Assembly (NCBI RefSeq): GCF_027257955.1
Contig: NZ_JANZNQ010000003.1
Span: 124,001 to 188,000 of the forward strand
DNA from: Zhongshania aquatica
Lineage (GTDB): Bacteria; Pseudomonadota; Gammaproteobacteria; Pseudomonadales; Spongiibacteraceae
Length of the DNA: 64,000 bases
Direction: 5' to 3'
Shown: positions 34,761 through 44,685 of the stretch, piece after piece
How the letters are laid out: every line of letters starts with the position of its first letter
How positions within the stretch are numbered: position 1 is the stretch's first letter
Notes under the pieces: model-generated
Told to the model about the DNA's origin: nothing
Databases searched by the model: none
What the model saw: the letters and a program-made list of their open reading frames with translations, nothing else
Position numbers and translations under genes: made by a program

Positions 34761-35381
34761 TTATTTTATCTCGCTAGACGCTAATTCATTGCCAGTAGTC
34801 ACTAAGTTTCTAAAAGTGATATTAATGCGCCCTTGGACCACACCACGACGTACCGGCAAGGCATGCTGCCAGTGCTGCTGTGTTGGGGGCAACATCACAA
34901 GCAGTGACCCCGAACCAAGACAAAGCTTCTGCATTTTACCCCCGCCGACTTTTGGCTTAAAACAAAAGTCGCGCTCCGCCCCCAAACTGACAGAGGCGAT
35001 ACAGGGTGACACTCCCAACTCAGGTTCATCATCGCTGTGATAACCCATACAGTCATTGCCGTCGCGGTAATAATTTAATAGCGCGCAATTAAAATCGTAA
35101 GCGGTATCGCGCTGTACCTGATCCCTTAGGCATTGTAGCGAGTCAGGCCAAGGCTCGGTGGCATGACTTAGTCCACTATATTGATAACGTAAACCGGGAT
35201 TACCGACAAAACTCACCAAGCGAGGCGTGACATGTTGGCGGCCATAAACCGTAACTAATGGTTGCTGCCAGTTGATGCCGTCACGAAGCGCGGCAAAAAG
35301 TACCTCTGGGTGTGGCACGTATTCAGAATAATAATCTAGACCACCGCCTTCCAATGGGATATGTTGAACACCCGCAAACAT
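34761..35381 (-). CDS. AlkB-like 2-oxoglutarate/Fe(II) DNA repair dioxygenase
   Basis: AlkB-type proteins oxidatively remove alkyl groups from nucleic-acid bases. The start at 35381 gives 206 residues; the upstream frame is the murB antisense-frame run-on. The iron ligands are His115-x-Asp117 (YHSDDEP) and His173 (HALP), and the 2-oxoglutarate arginines are Arg185 and Arg191 (GRINITFRNL). The ATG shares one base with the murB stop codon (TGATG), so translation is coupled. Closer to the short AlkB/ALKBH2-like group than to E. coli AlkB by its N-terminal layout. Confidence 0.9.
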   Translation of the reverse strand: MFAGVQHIPLEGGGLDYYSEYVPHPEVLFAALRDGINWQQPLVTVYGRQHVTPRLVSFVGNPGLRYQYSGLSHATEPWPDSLQCLRDQVQRDTAYDFNCALLNYYRDGNDCMGYHSDDEPELGVSPCIASVSLGAERDFCFKPKVGGGKMQKLCLGSGSLLVMLPPTQQHWQHALPVRRGVVQGRINITFRNLVTTGNELASSEIK

Positions 35382-36388
35382 CAGTAAACCCGGGGTTCTA
35401 TTTCTAAATTCACACCGTAATTGGCAAACACATCGGCTTGAATCTGCGCGGCAAAATGCAAAATATCTGCGCCACTGCGGCCATCGTAATTCACGAGCAC
35501 AATCGCCTGATTCGGATGAATACCCACACCATCGGCGCGCCGCCCTTTCCAACCAGATTGATCAACCAACCACGCTGCGGCAAGCTTCACCTGACCATTT
35601 GGCATTTGCCAATGCGCCAAAGCGGGATACTGCCTGAGTAAATCGCTCGCTTTTTCTGCAGAGATCAGGGGGTTTTTAAAGAAACTACCGGCGTTCGGAT
35701 CACGGCGATAATCAGGTAACTTTTGAGCACGAATCGCAGCGACGGTCTCTGCTATCTGCTCTGGTGTTGCGCGCTCTGCATCCGTCAACTCAGCCCGAAG
35801 GGCCGGATAACTCAATTCAGGTTTGGGAATAACACTTAAACGCAGAGACACGGAGGTAATAATAAAACGGTCTTTGAGGGCATGCTTAAACACGCTATCG
35901 CGGTAGCCTAGCTCGCAATCTTCCGCGCTTAATCTTCGAATGACACCATGCTGACAATCCCAGCCGGACACCGACTCAAGTACGTTAGAAAGCTCGACGC
36001 CATAGGCGCCTATATTCTGAATGGGCGCAGCGCCGACCGAACCGGGAATAGAAATCAAATTTTCCAAACCGTACCACCCCTGAGCAAGGCAATAGCACAC
36101 CAGTTCATTCCAATTTTCGCCAGCCGCAGCTTCGACAATTCTGTCATTGCCATCCACTGAACACGCGATTCCACGCATTGCCAAACGGATGAGCAGACTA
36201 TCTATATCACCAGTAAAGACCGTGTTACTGCCGCCCCCAAGAATAATCGGCGCTTGGCCTCGTGCCCGAGCGAACTCTAAGGCATTCTGCAATTCCTCAA
36301 TATTGGTAACATCAGCGAAATACTTGGCAGTAGCGGGAATACCCAAGGTATTAAAACTACGTAAGTCTACATCCTGCAATAACTTCAC
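35381..36388 (-). CDS. murB: UDP-N-acetylenolpyruvoylglucosamine reductase
   Basis: MurB reduces the enolpyruvyl group to make UDP-N-acetylmuramate for peptidoglycan. The 335-residue type I protein has the FAD-binding LGGGSNTVF near residue 50, the GYRDSVFKHAL segment and YRRDPNAGSFFKNP with the catalytic serine, and the C-terminal NYGVNLEIEPRVY. It overlaps the phosphatase gene upstream by four bases and the alkB gene downstream by one. Confidence 0.96.
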   Translation of the reverse strand: MKLLQDVDLRSFNTLGIPATAKYFADVTNIEELQNALEFARARGQAPIILGGGSNTVFTGDIDSLLIRLAMRGIACSVDGNDRIVEAAAGENWNELVCYCLAQGWYGLENLISIPGSVGAAPIQNIGAYGVELSNVLESVSGWDCQHGVIRRLSAEDCELGYRDSVFKHALKDRFIITSVSLRLSVIPKPELSYPALRAELTDAERATPEQIAETVAAIRAQKLPDYRRDPNAGSFFKNPLISAEKASDLLRQYPALAHWQMPNGQVKLAAAWLVDQSGWKGRRADGVGIHPNQAIVLVNYDGRSGADILHFAAQIQADVFANYGVNLEIEPRVY

Positions 36389-36870
36389 TGCTCCGAGACT
36401 CCGGCACCTTTGATGGTCTCTAACAGGCCACGGGCACCATCTTCAACTAACTCCAACACCGTTTCAAAGCCGTCTTCGCCACCGTAATATGGATCGGGCA
36501 CTTCTCGCTTCCACGACGATTCCGCAAAATCCAAAAACAGTGAAACATGACAGTTGGACTTGTCACCTGCCATAGAACGCAAATCTTTGAGATTGCTCTT
36601 GTCCATGGCTAATACGTAATCAAAATCGTGAAAGTCCGCACCGGTTACCTGACGCGCGCGCAAATGGGATAAGTCGTAACCCCGCTGCTTGGCCGCTCGC
36701 TGGGTGCGCTCATCCGGTGGACGACCAATATGCCAGTCGCCGGTGCCCGCAGAATCGATTTCTATTTTGTCTTGCAGACCTGCATCCGCAACCAGCTTTT
36801 CAAAGACGCCGTGGGCGGTCGGTGACCGACAAATATTACCTAGACACACAAATAGAACCTTGGTTGTCAT
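36385..36870 (-). CDS. Low-molecular-weight protein-tyrosine phosphatase
   Basis: The 161-residue protein has the P loop CLGNICRSP (nucleophile Cys9, Arg15) and the general acid in DPYYGGEDGFE. Such proteins dephosphorylate tyrosine kinases of the envelope and exopolysaccharide systems. It sits between kdsB and murB exactly as in Pseudomonas. Overlaps both neighbours by 1-4 bases. Confidence 0.93.
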   Translation of the reverse strand: MTTKVLFVCLGNICRSPTAHGVFEKLVADAGLQDKIEIDSAGTGDWHIGRPPDERTQRAAKQRGYDLSHLRARQVTGADFHDFDYVLAMDKSNLKDLRSMAGDKSNCHVSLFLDFAESSWKREVPDPYYGGEDGFETVLELVEDGARGLLETIKGAGVSEQ

Positions 36871-37658
36871 CAGGCTTTGCCTGCCAAATAGGCTCGCACG
36901 GCATTTAAGTCTGCCTCGGTGTCTACACCACCGGGAATATCAACACAGGCCGTTTGTATGTGGATACGCACGCCATTTTCCATCGCGCGCAGTTGCTCAA
37001 GTTTTTCAACACGCTCTAACATGCCCATAGGCCACGTGACGAACTGATGCAGAAAACCAACTCGATAGGCGTAGATACCAATGTGCCGCATAAATGGGGC
37101 ATGCGACGGCAGCAGATCTTCGCTATTTGTATCGCCATTACCTTGGTCATCCGCCCATTCATCTCGGCACCACGGCATGGGCGCGCGACTAAAATAGAGC
37201 GCATAGCCTGCGAGGTCCGATACAGCTTTTACGGCATTGGGATTAAATACTGTTGTCTTGTCGGTAATGGCTTCGCCAAGGGTAGCAATGCCCGCCTGTG
37301 AGTTCAGCGCGAGATTGTTCGCTACTTGGCCGATGGCTTCTTTGGGGATTAATGGCTCATCGCCCTGCACATTTACAACAATAGCATCATCTGCCAAACC
37401 AAGCTTTGTCACTACCTCCTGCAAGCGGTCTGTGCCAGATTCATGGGTCGCCAAAGTCATCACGACTTCTGCACCAAAACCGAGGCAAGCATCGAAAACC
37501 CGCTGGTCTTCAGTCGCGATCACCACCCGTGACGCGTCGCTTTCTTTAGCCCGCTCCCAGACATGCTGAATCATCGGCTTACCGGCAATATCCATAAGGG
37601 GTTTGCCAGGTAAACGACTAGATGCGTAGCGGGCGGGAATGATAACGGTGTACGACAT
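36870..37658 (-). CDS. kdsB: 3-deoxy-manno-octulosonate cytidylyltransferase
   Basis: KdsB activates KDO with CTP for lipid A core synthesis. The 262-residue product has the [14 protein letters not shown] nucleotide-binding start, the NVQGDEPLI core and the [15 protein letters not shown] segment. It shares one base with the phosphatase gene. Confidence 0.96.
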   Translation of the reverse strand: MSYTVIIPARYASSRLPGKPLMDIAGKPMIQHVWERAKESDASRVVIATEDQRVFDACLGFGAEVVMTLATHESGTDRLQEVVTKLGLADDAIVVNVQGDEPLIPKEAIGQVANNLALNSQAGIATLGEAITDKTTVFNPNAVKAVSDLAGYALYFSRAPMPWCRDEWADDQGNGDTNSEDLLPSHAPFMRHIGIYAYRVGFLHQFVTWPMGMLERVEKLEQLRAMENGVRIHIQTACVDIPGGVDTEADLNAVRAYLAGKA

Positions 37659-37731
37659 ACAAACTCCGAGCGAATCGTCGTGCTTAGCGTGAATTAAATT
37701 ACGTCAGCAGAATTAATAGTGTTGGATTAGA

Positions 37732-38715
37732 TCAAGGCGCGGGCAGACGCTCAAGTAGTTTTGCAAATTCAGCGAAGAATGCCGTATCAATATCGGCATC
37801 GACAGGCAGCGACCACGTATTTTCTAATGCAAATGGCGCGCATTTTACCGCATCTTTCTCTGTCATTATTACTGGATGAGTATCGTCAAAACTCACGTCT
37901 ACAGATCTAAAGGCATGGTGGTCAGCAAAGGGATGCTCAATAACATCAAATCCCTTGTTACGCAGCGCGGTAAAAAACCGTGATGGGTTACCAATACCTG
38001 CCACAGCGTGAATACGTCGCTGACTCTCCGGCCAATCGCATAAATCGCATTTTTCGCCGCTGACCAAGTTCAGCGCGGTGTCACCCGTCAGCGTCATGGT
38101 GTAACCCACGAGTGTATCGCTGCCACCATTGATAATGGTGAGATCAACCGTGCTCGCTCGCTCAATTGGCTCGCGCAATGGGCCGACGGGCAAACAATAG
38201 CCATTGCCAAAGCCGCGCTGACCATCAACTAATAAAACTTCGATGTCCCGCGCCAAACGATAATGCTGCAAGCCGTCATCGCTAATAATGATGTCGCATT
38301 GCTGCTGTTCAACAAGTAACGTTGCCGCCGCAAGACGGTCTGGGGCAATTGCCACCGGCAGGCCACTGCGACGTGATATCAGACAAGGTTCATCGCCTGC
38401 CATACTTGGAGTGGAATTTTCATCGAGTAGATAGGGATAATATGGCGCTTTACCGCCGTAGCCACGACTTACAATGCCGACGCGGAAACCACGATTCCGG
38501 CAAAACTCAGCCAATGCCAGCACTGCGGGGGTTTTACCGCTGCCGCCAACACTGATATTACCCACCACAATGACTGGAGCACCGCAGGACCGAGACGTAA
38601 TGACGTAACGCCGTAAACTAGCAACGACGCGAAACAAGACCATGAGTGGCAATAACAGTAGCAGCCACGCTGGACGGCCGTACCAAGCAGCATTAATCCG
38701 CTGCTCTACTGACAT
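37732..38715 (-). CDS. lpxK: Tetraacyldisaccharide 4'-kinase
   Basis: LpxK phosphorylates the lipid A precursor at the 4' position on the inner membrane. The 327-residue protein has an N-terminal hydrophobic anchor (about 15-35), the P loop GNISVGGSGKTP (about 52-63) and IIISDDGLQHYRLARD with the catalytic Asp. It begins directly after the msbA stop (0 bp). Confidence 0.95.
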   Translation of the reverse strand: MSVEQRINAAWYGRPAWLLLLLPLMVLFRVVASLRRYVITSRSCGAPVIVVGNISVGGSGKTPAVLALAEFCRNRGFRVGIVSRGYGGKAPYYPYLLDENSTPSMAGDEPCLISRRSGLPVAIAPDRLAAATLLVEQQQCDIIISDDGLQHYRLARDIEVLLVDGQRGFGNGYCLPVGPLREPIERASTVDLTIINGGSDTLVGYTMTLTGDTALNLVSGEKCDLCDWPESQRRIHAVAGIGNPSRFFTALRNKGFDVIEHPFADHHAFRSVDVSFDDTHPVIMTEKDAVKCAPFALENTWSLPVDADIDTAFFAEFAKLLERLPAP

Positions 38716-40518
38716 TTACTGCTCCTCAAAATTCTTGTTATAAAGTTGAGCATAACGCTTATTCAGGGCGAGCAACTCCTGATGATTCCCCTGCTCCATC
38801 ACCCGTCCCGATTCCATTACAACAATATGATCGGCATTCTCAATAGTAGAGAGACGATGCGCAATAACAATGGTCGTTCTGCCTTTCATTACCTGCTCCA
38901 TCGCTTGCTGAATATGATTTTCAGCTCGATTATCTAAGGCAGAAGTTGCTTCGTCGAAGATAAGTATCGGGGCGTCTTTCAAAAACGCTCTCGCAATCGC
39001 TAAGCGCTGGCGCTGGCCACCCGACAACATAACGCCGTCTTCACCAATCATGGTATCTAAACCATTCGGTAATTGGTCTATAAATTCAATCGCATGGGCT
39101 GCTTCCGCCGCCGCCCTCACCTGCTCACGACTTGAACCGGCCATTTTCCCGTAGGCAATATTATTAAACACCGTATCGTTAAAGAGTGTGACCTGCTGGG
39201 TAACCAAGGCCATTTTCCCGCGAAGGTTTTCAAGTGTGTAATCCCTAACGTCAACGCCGTCTAAAAGAATATCGCCCTCGGTATGATCATAAAATCGAGA
39301 AATCAAACTCACCAATGTCGATTTACCCGAACCCGACAAGCCGACAAGTGCCAGAGATTTACCCGCCCCCACACTCAAACTCACGTCGCGCAACACTTTT
39401 TCGCCGCCTTCTGCGTAGGCGAAACTCAAGCCCTTTATCTCGATATCGCCCTTGGTCGTTTCACTGACATAGGTGCCGGTATCTTTTTCTTGATCTGTAT
39501 CGATGAAGTCGAAAATATCCTCAGCGGCAGCCAAGCCTTTTTGTATAGTGCTACTCACATCGGCAAGTTGACGCATTGGCTTGGGCAAAAACAGGGCGGC
39601 AGACAAATACGCAACAAAGGCGCCCGGTGACATTTCGCCACCTAATCCAAGGGCAATCCAAACGAGTACGCCAGTAGCCAGTACAACCGGAAATTGTATA
39701 ACGGACGGGCTAATCGCGTTATAAAACGCCATTTTAATGTTCTGTGAGCGGTTCCGACTGCTAGCCTCATTAAAGCGTTTATTCTCGTAACTGATACCAT
39801 CGTATAAGCGAATTTCACGATAAGCACTTATGGATTCATTGGTAACCTGATTCACGTCACCCATGGCATTTTGGATCTTTTTACTTATTTTGCGGAATCG
39901 TTTGCCTACCCAGTACACAATCAACGCAATGATTGGCAAGGCGAGGAAAAACACCATGGTGAGTTTCCAGTTGCTATAAAGTAAAAACATAATTAAACCA
40001 ATGGCGAAAGTTCCTTCACGCAAAACCACTTTCGTCGCATTCACGGCTGCGCCGGTCACCTGCTCAACGTTAAAGGTGATTTTAGAAATCATTACGCCAC
40101 TGGAGTTTTGATCATAGTACGTGCTGGGCATATACAGCATTTTTTGAAAAAGCTCGCACCGCAAGTTGTGCACTAAACTATGCGAGACGATGGCAATGAA
40201 ATAGTTACCAGCGAAATACCCGAGACCTCGAACAACACCGAGGATGACCATCATAACGACAATCCAAAGACGCGCATCACTCAGTACAAAGTCATCGCCG
40301 CCCAACGCCCACATAAACTTGGCGGACAGACCACCATCGCCTTTCGCCATATTGCCGCCAATATAGTCGACAATTAGCTGCATCATATCGGCAAGTAAAA
40401 CCTGCACACCTGAAAAAACAGAGAAGCCTAATACGCTAAACAAAAACATCGCCCACATCGGCAATACATACTTTAGTAGCCGTCCGTATATCGCGAGATC
40501 CGACTTATCATTACTCAT
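38716..40518 (-). CDS. msbA: Lipid A export ABC transporter, permease/ATPase
   Basis: MsbA flips lipid A-core across the inner membrane. The 600-residue half-transporter has an N-terminal transmembrane region of about six helices and a C-terminal ATPase with Walker A GLSGSGKST, the signature LSGGQRQRLAIARA and Walker B ILIFDEATSAL. It lies immediately upstream of lpxK, the usual arrangement. It lies 28 bp downstream of exbD on the same strand. Confidence 0.94.
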   Translation of the reverse strand: MSNDKSDLAIYGRLLKYVLPMWAMFLFSVLGFSVFSGVQVLLADMMQLIVDYIGGNMAKGDGGLSAKFMWALGGDDFVLSDARLWIVVMMVILGVVRGLGYFAGNYFIAIVSHSLVHNLRCELFQKMLYMPSTYYDQNSSGVMISKITFNVEQVTGAAVNATKVVLREGTFAIGLIMFLLYSNWKLTMVFFLALPIIALIVYWVGKRFRKISKKIQNAMGDVNQVTNESISAYREIRLYDGISYENKRFNEASSRNRSQNIKMAFYNAISPSVIQFPVVLATGVLVWIALGLGGEMSPGAFVAYLSAALFLPKPMRQLADVSSTIQKGLAAAEDIFDFIDTDQEKDTGTYVSETTKGDIEIKGLSFAYAEGGEKVLRDVSLSVGAGKSLALVGLSGSGKSTLVSLISRFYDHTEGDILLDGVDVRDYTLENLRGKMALVTQQVTLFNDTVFNNIAYGKMAGSSREQVRAAAEAAHAIEFIDQLPNGLDTMIGEDGVMLSGGQRQRLAIARAFLKDAPILIFDEATSALDNRAENHIQQAMEQVMKGRTTIVIAHRLSTIENADHIVVMESGRVMEQGNHQELLALNKRYAQLYNKNFEEQ

Positions 40519-40546
40519 AATGCTAGGGGTGTCCTGATACTAATAA

Positions 40547-40978
40547 TTACTGATCAACAGAATTTGTTTCTGGATCTTGGGTGCTGAGACTAAGTTTTGC
40601 AAAGCCAAGTCTTCCGGCTGCATCCATTGCAGTAATCACAGATTGATGAGGGCTTTTTGCATCTGCTGTAATAATGACGGGTAAGTCACTATTTTCCGTC
40701 GCCACATCACGCATTGCGGCCATCAACGCTTCAATGGTATGCACAGCCAGAGGACGTTCATTAACACGATAATGCCCAGATGCATCGACCACGACCTCTA
40801 ACACATCTCCTTCTTGCACCGCAGGTTCACCCTGAGCGTTTGGGAGTTCAAGGTTCAGACGGCTTTCTTTGGTGAAGGTTGTCGACACCATAAAAAATAT
40901 TAGAAGTAAGAAAACCACATCGATCAGCGGCGTTAAATTTATTCCGCCATCGTCTACCCTCTGCCGTTTGAATTTCAC
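40547..40978 (-). CDS. exbD: ExbD/TolR-family biopolymer transport protein
   Basis: The 143-residue protein has one N-terminal transmembrane segment with the conserved aspartate (NLTPLIDVVFLLLIFFMVSTTF) and a periplasmic domain. It couples the proton motive force, with ExbB, to outer-membrane processes. The start overlaps the end of exbB by four bases. No tonB is adjacent. Confidence 0.92.
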   Translation of the reverse strand: MKFKRQRVDDGGINLTPLIDVVFLLLIFFMVSTTFTKESRLNLELPNAQGEPAVQEGDVLEVVVDASGHYRVNERPLAVHTIEALMAAMRDVATENSDLPVIITADAKSPHQSVITAMDAAGRLGFAKLSLSTQDPETNSVDQ

Positions 40979-41628
40979 GACCCTTTCCCTGCCGACGTAT
41001 CTTTTATTTGGACTTCGCCGTGCATCGCATTAATCAGTTTGATCGCGTCTTGCTCCATCGTGACCACGATTTCGTCAATTCGACGTAGGAAATAGCGATG
41101 CATTACCAGCGCGGGAATAGCAACGCAAAGACCTGACGCCGTGGTAATAAGCGCCTCGGATATACCGCCCGCGAGTACACCAGCATTTCCTGTGCCCTGC
41201 ACCATGATTTCAGTAAAGACCCGAATCATACCTAAAACCGTACCCAGCAAGCCCAACAAGGGCGCAACGGCGGCAATAGTGCCCAGAGCGTTTAAGTAGC
41301 GTTCCAAATCATGAATTATGTGAGAGGCCGTATCTTCAATACTCTCTTTCATTATTTCGCGGCCGTGTTTCGCATTCGCTAAGCCGGCGGCTAAAATCCG
41401 TGCCAGTGGTGAGCCTCTGCGCAATTCCCGCAGTTTCTCCGCATCTAGCTGTTTATTTTGCAACCAACCCCAGACTTGATTAAGTAAGCTTCTGGGCGCG
41501 ACTTTATCGGGATTCAGTTTAAGAAAGCGATCAACGCAGATAGCCATCGCGATAATCGACGACACAATAATGGGCAACATTAGCCAGCCGCCAGCCTTCA
41601 CCAATTCCAGCACATTCAATCCCTTCAA
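40975..41628 (-). CDS. exbB: MotA/TolQ/ExbB-family proton channel protein
   Basis: The 217-residue protein has three transmembrane helices, the typical conserved APLLGLLGTVLGMIRVF and GISEALITTASGLCVAIPALV segments and a cytoplasmic domain between helices 1 and 2. It works with the coupled exbD. The order comEC-exbB-exbD-lpxK is the same as in Pseudomonas. Confidence 0.93.
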   Translation of the reverse strand: MKGLNVLELVKAGGWLMLPIIVSSIIAMAICVDRFLKLNPDKVAPRSLLNQVWGWLQNKQLDAEKLRELRRGSPLARILAAGLANAKHGREIMKESIEDTASHIIHDLERYLNALGTIAAVAPLLGLLGTVLGMIRVFTEIMVQGTGNAGVLAGGISEALITTASGLCVAIPALVMHRYFLRRIDEIVVTMEQDAIKLINAMHGEVQIKDTSAGKGS

Positions 41629-41677
41629 TTTTTATGTGGGAGCATTATACGTAGTGAATGCCAGCGTAAGAAGTGAA

Positions 41678-44047
41678 TCAACGCCTTGAATTCAAATTGC
41701 TGCAATTTTCCTTGCTAGAATCCGGCGAACTTGACCCATCATTCCAGTAATAACGCCTACCGCCCCATATTCGATCGAGTTCAACACCCTCTTCACCCAA
41801 GCGAAATCGAATAGACCCATGCTGGGCCGTAGACCAGCATCTTGCTCCCGCCTGCTGATAGCGTTGGGTTATAGCGCCAGTGGGATGACCATAGTGATTA
41901 TTCATGCCCGCAGAAAAGACAACATGCTCTGGCGCTACCGCTTTTATAAATTCCATGTTCGAAGATGTATTACTTCCATGATGGGGCGCGATGAGCAACG
42001 CTGCTCTTATGGGCTGACCGCTGGCAACAAGATAGCGCTCAACATCATCTTCAATATCTCCTGTCAACAAAACGGATGTACCACCGGCTGATACCTGCAA
42101 AACACATGAGGCGTTGTTTCCGCGTAATTGATTTAATTCAGAGCCATCAGCCTGATTGTGTAAAAACTCAAAGCGCACGCCGTCCCATTCCCAAGCGCTA
42201 AAGGTATTGCATGGTAAGGCATACGGGAAATCGACAATCGCCTCTCCTAACCGCAATTCATCCGCTTCAATTTCTTTTAGCAGAGCATCAGCGGCGCCAG
42301 CGTGGTCGCGGTCGGCATGACTTAGCACCAGCATATCTAATGTTGCTAATCCGAATCGACGCAACGCAGGTACGACCACTGCATCTGCGGTATTAAAACC
42401 ACTATCAAAATCGGGACCGACGTCGTACAAAAGTGTTCTTGTTTTGGTCTCAATCAAAACCGACAAGCCCTGTCCAACGTCTAATGTAGTTACCCAAACA
42501 CTCCCCTCACGGGGTCTCGGTATAGGGGCCATCATAATTGCGATCAACAGGGGTAAAGCAAGCCATTTGGCTGGCATACCACGCGGCAACATCATCACTA
42601 ATATCGCGACACTTCCTAGCACTAGGCCAATGGGCGACATAGCAATAAATAGCTGTGGAAAAATATCAGCTGCGAATGACAGCCCCTTCAGCAACACTTC
42701 CAGAACCACGTCAGCTGCATGCCAGCAAAGATCTGAGAGAGCTGCTGAAACGCCATTTAGCAGTAGTCCGCAAAACAATAGCGGCAAAACGAGCATAGTG
42801 ACGAGTGGAATTGCAATTAAGTTCACAGGGAAGCTAATAGGATTTAAGCCATAACCCCACACCATCAGTAAAGGCATTAAGCCGAGTAAAACTAAGCACT
42901 GAGAATGAAATATGCCCGAGTAAAAATGACGATAGCGGCGCCCCTGCAGGGCAAACAGCAATACACCAACCGCAGCAAAGGACAAACTAAATCCCGCGCG
43001 ATGAGGTGCCAGTGGGTCGATGATTAATACCAACAACATCGCCATCGCGTAAATCAACCAGACGGACACCGTTCGGCGCATACAAAAAGCCAATGACGCC
43101 ACTATCGCCATCACCAACGCGCGCTGAGTCGGGACGGAAAACCCAGCCAAGGCGGCGTACCCCGTAGCGAAAATCACACCCAAACCCGCGCCGATAAAAA
43201 GACTGTTACGGCCTGGTAAAAACACGCCAATGAAGCGTCCGAACAAGAAGCCCCACGCCAGTACAATACCAATATGCATACCAGAGATTGCCATTAAATG
43301 GCTCGTTCCGGTGCGTGAAAAAATCTGCCATTGCTGACGATCAATACCACTTCGATCGGCAAACAGCAGCGCTTTCATTATATTGTTGTGCCGATATACT
43401 TTTAATTCCTCGGCCAAACGCGCAAGCAGATGTTGACGTAGTCCGAAGGTAGGCAACGCAGACTGGCGCTGCAAATAGTCAAGCTGACCCACATTACGAA
43501 CATAACCGGCGGCGGAATAGCCGCTGGCAAACATCCACCTACCGTAATCAAACGCCCCGGGAGACTGATAACCATGAGGCCGACGAAGACGCAGTGTGCC
43601 GAGAAACACATCACCGAGCTGAGGCGGTGATTCGTCGTACCAATTCAACTGAATTAGACCGCGCCGAAGATATGAATCTGGAATAATGCAGGCATTTTCC
43701 GACTGATCATTGCTGCAACGCAAATCTGACATGACTGCGTCGAAACGATAGTATGTTGAAAAGCCCTGCCTTTGTTCTGGAATAGTTTTTACCGTCACCA
43801 CAGCGATGAAATCACCACCACTCATCGTGATTGGCAGTTGTTGCGCCACCCGCCAATGTCCGTAAAAACTCGCATAGCAAAGTGCAATAACAAACGCCAA
43901 AATTGTACTACTGCTGCGCGAGCGCAGAGCAAAATGAAGCGATAAAGCAAAACCAATTAGAGTGGCAATCGTAAAAAAGCTTGGTAGTACAGGTGAAAAC
44001 GCGAGCGCAATAAACCCGACTATCGCTGCCGTCATCCGTGACAACAT
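41678..44047 (-). CDS. comEC: DNA internalization-related competence protein ComEC/Rec2
   Basis: ComEC forms the inner-membrane channel for single-stranded DNA uptake. The 789-residue protein has an N-terminal DUF4131/OB-like part, the competence membrane domain (about 210-480, HLMAISGMHIGIVL, LSFAAVGVLLFALQ) and a C-terminal MBL-fold domain with LDVGQGLSVLIETKTRTLLYDVGPDF and SHADRDHAGAADALL. Full length. The downstream exbB gene starts 49 bp after it on the same strand. Other competence genes are not in the window. Confidence 0.93.
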   Translation of the reverse strand: MLSRMTAAIVGFIALAFSPVLPSFFTIATLIGFALSLHFALRSRSSSTILAFVIALCYASFYGHWRVAQQLPITMSGGDFIAVVTVKTIPEQRQGFSTYYRFDAVMSDLRCSNDQSENACIIPDSYLRRGLIQLNWYDESPPQLGDVFLGTLRLRRPHGYQSPGAFDYGRWMFASGYSAAGYVRNVGQLDYLQRQSALPTFGLRQHLLARLAEELKVYRHNNIMKALLFADRSGIDRQQWQIFSRTGTSHLMAISGMHIGIVLAWGFLFGRFIGVFLPGRNSLFIGAGLGVIFATGYAALAGFSVPTQRALVMAIVASLAFCMRRTVSVWLIYAMAMLLVLIIDPLAPHRAGFSLSFAAVGVLLFALQGRRYRHFYSGIFHSQCLVLLGLMPLLMVWGYGLNPISFPVNLIAIPLVTMLVLPLLFCGLLLNGVSAALSDLCWHAADVVLEVLLKGLSFAADIFPQLFIAMSPIGLVLGSVAILVMMLPRGMPAKWLALPLLIAIMMAPIPRPREGSVWVTTLDVGQGLSVLIETKTRTLLYDVGPDFDSGFNTADAVVVPALRRFGLATLDMLVLSHADRDHAGAADALLKEIEADELRLGEAIVDFPYALPCNTFSAWEWDGVRFEFLHNQADGSELNQLRGNNASCVLQVSAGGTSVLLTGDIEDDVERYLVASGQPIRAALLIAPHHGSNTSSNMEFIKAVAPEHVVFSAGMNNHYGHPTGAITQRYQQAGARCWSTAQHGSIRFRLGEEGVELDRIWGGRRYYWNDGSSSPDSSKENCSNLNSRR

Positions 44048-44153
44048 GCTGGAGTACCCCGGTAGAACCGTGCATAATGGCCGCCGCCCGTACCTTACCG
44101 GACCACGGAACGCTAATTTTTATCTGTCACAATCGTAAATTAGAATTGAACGG

Positions 44154-44681
44154 ATGGCTCGTAAACTCTTAAAACGCTGGCTTCCAACGCCCGAAAAAAT
44201 GCGCGAGCACCCCTCAGTTCGTGTTTTTGGCAGTCTGCTGCACGAGCCAAACCTCTGGCACCTCAATAGACGCTCGGTTACCTTGGCGTTCTTCCTTGGG
44301 CTGTTCATAGCATTTGTGCCAATTCCCACCCAAATGCTACTCGCCGCACTGGCAGCCATTGTATTTCGCGCGAACCTTCCCATCGCGGTCATGCTAGTTT
44401 GGATTACCAACCCAGTCACTATGCCTGCAATATTTTACTTCACCTATAAACTCGGCGCGCTGGCGATGGGGATCCCTCCGAATTCCTTCCATTTTGAATT
44501 ATCTTGGACGTGGCTAGCGGAAGAATTCACCTATCTATGGCGGCCATTAGTCCTCGGCTGTTTCCTTACCGGCCTGCTTTCTGGCCTCGTTGGCGCGGCC
44601 AGCATACATGTGCTGTGGCGAGTAAACGTTATTCGTCGCTGGAGAAAACGCCAGCAATCTCGTCTCGCCAGAAAACACTGA
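44154..44681 (+). CDS. DUF2062 membrane protein
   Basis: The 175-residue protein has a cationic start (MARKLLKRWLPTPEKMREHPSV), the signature SVTLAFFLGLFIAFVPIPTQMLLAALAA and two or three hydrophobic segments. Function of the family is unknown. It is divergent from comEC and converges with lolE (4 bp apart), matching the neighbourhood in Pseudomonas. Confidence 0.9.
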   Translation: MARKLLKRWLPTPEKMREHPSVRVFGSLLHEPNLWHLNRRSVTLAFFLGLFIAFVPIPTQMLLAALAAIVFRANLPIAVMLVWITNPVTMPAIFYFTYKLGALAMGIPPNSFHFELSWTWLAEEFTYLWRPLVLGCFLTGLLSGLVGAASIHVLWRVNVIRRWRKRQQSRLARKH

Positions 44682-44685
44682 TACC

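Noticed and set aside
35382-35552. Long N-terminal extension of the AlkB-like frame
   Set aside because: It lies inside murB; the ATG at 35381 overlaps the murB stop by one base and gives a normal AlkB-like length.
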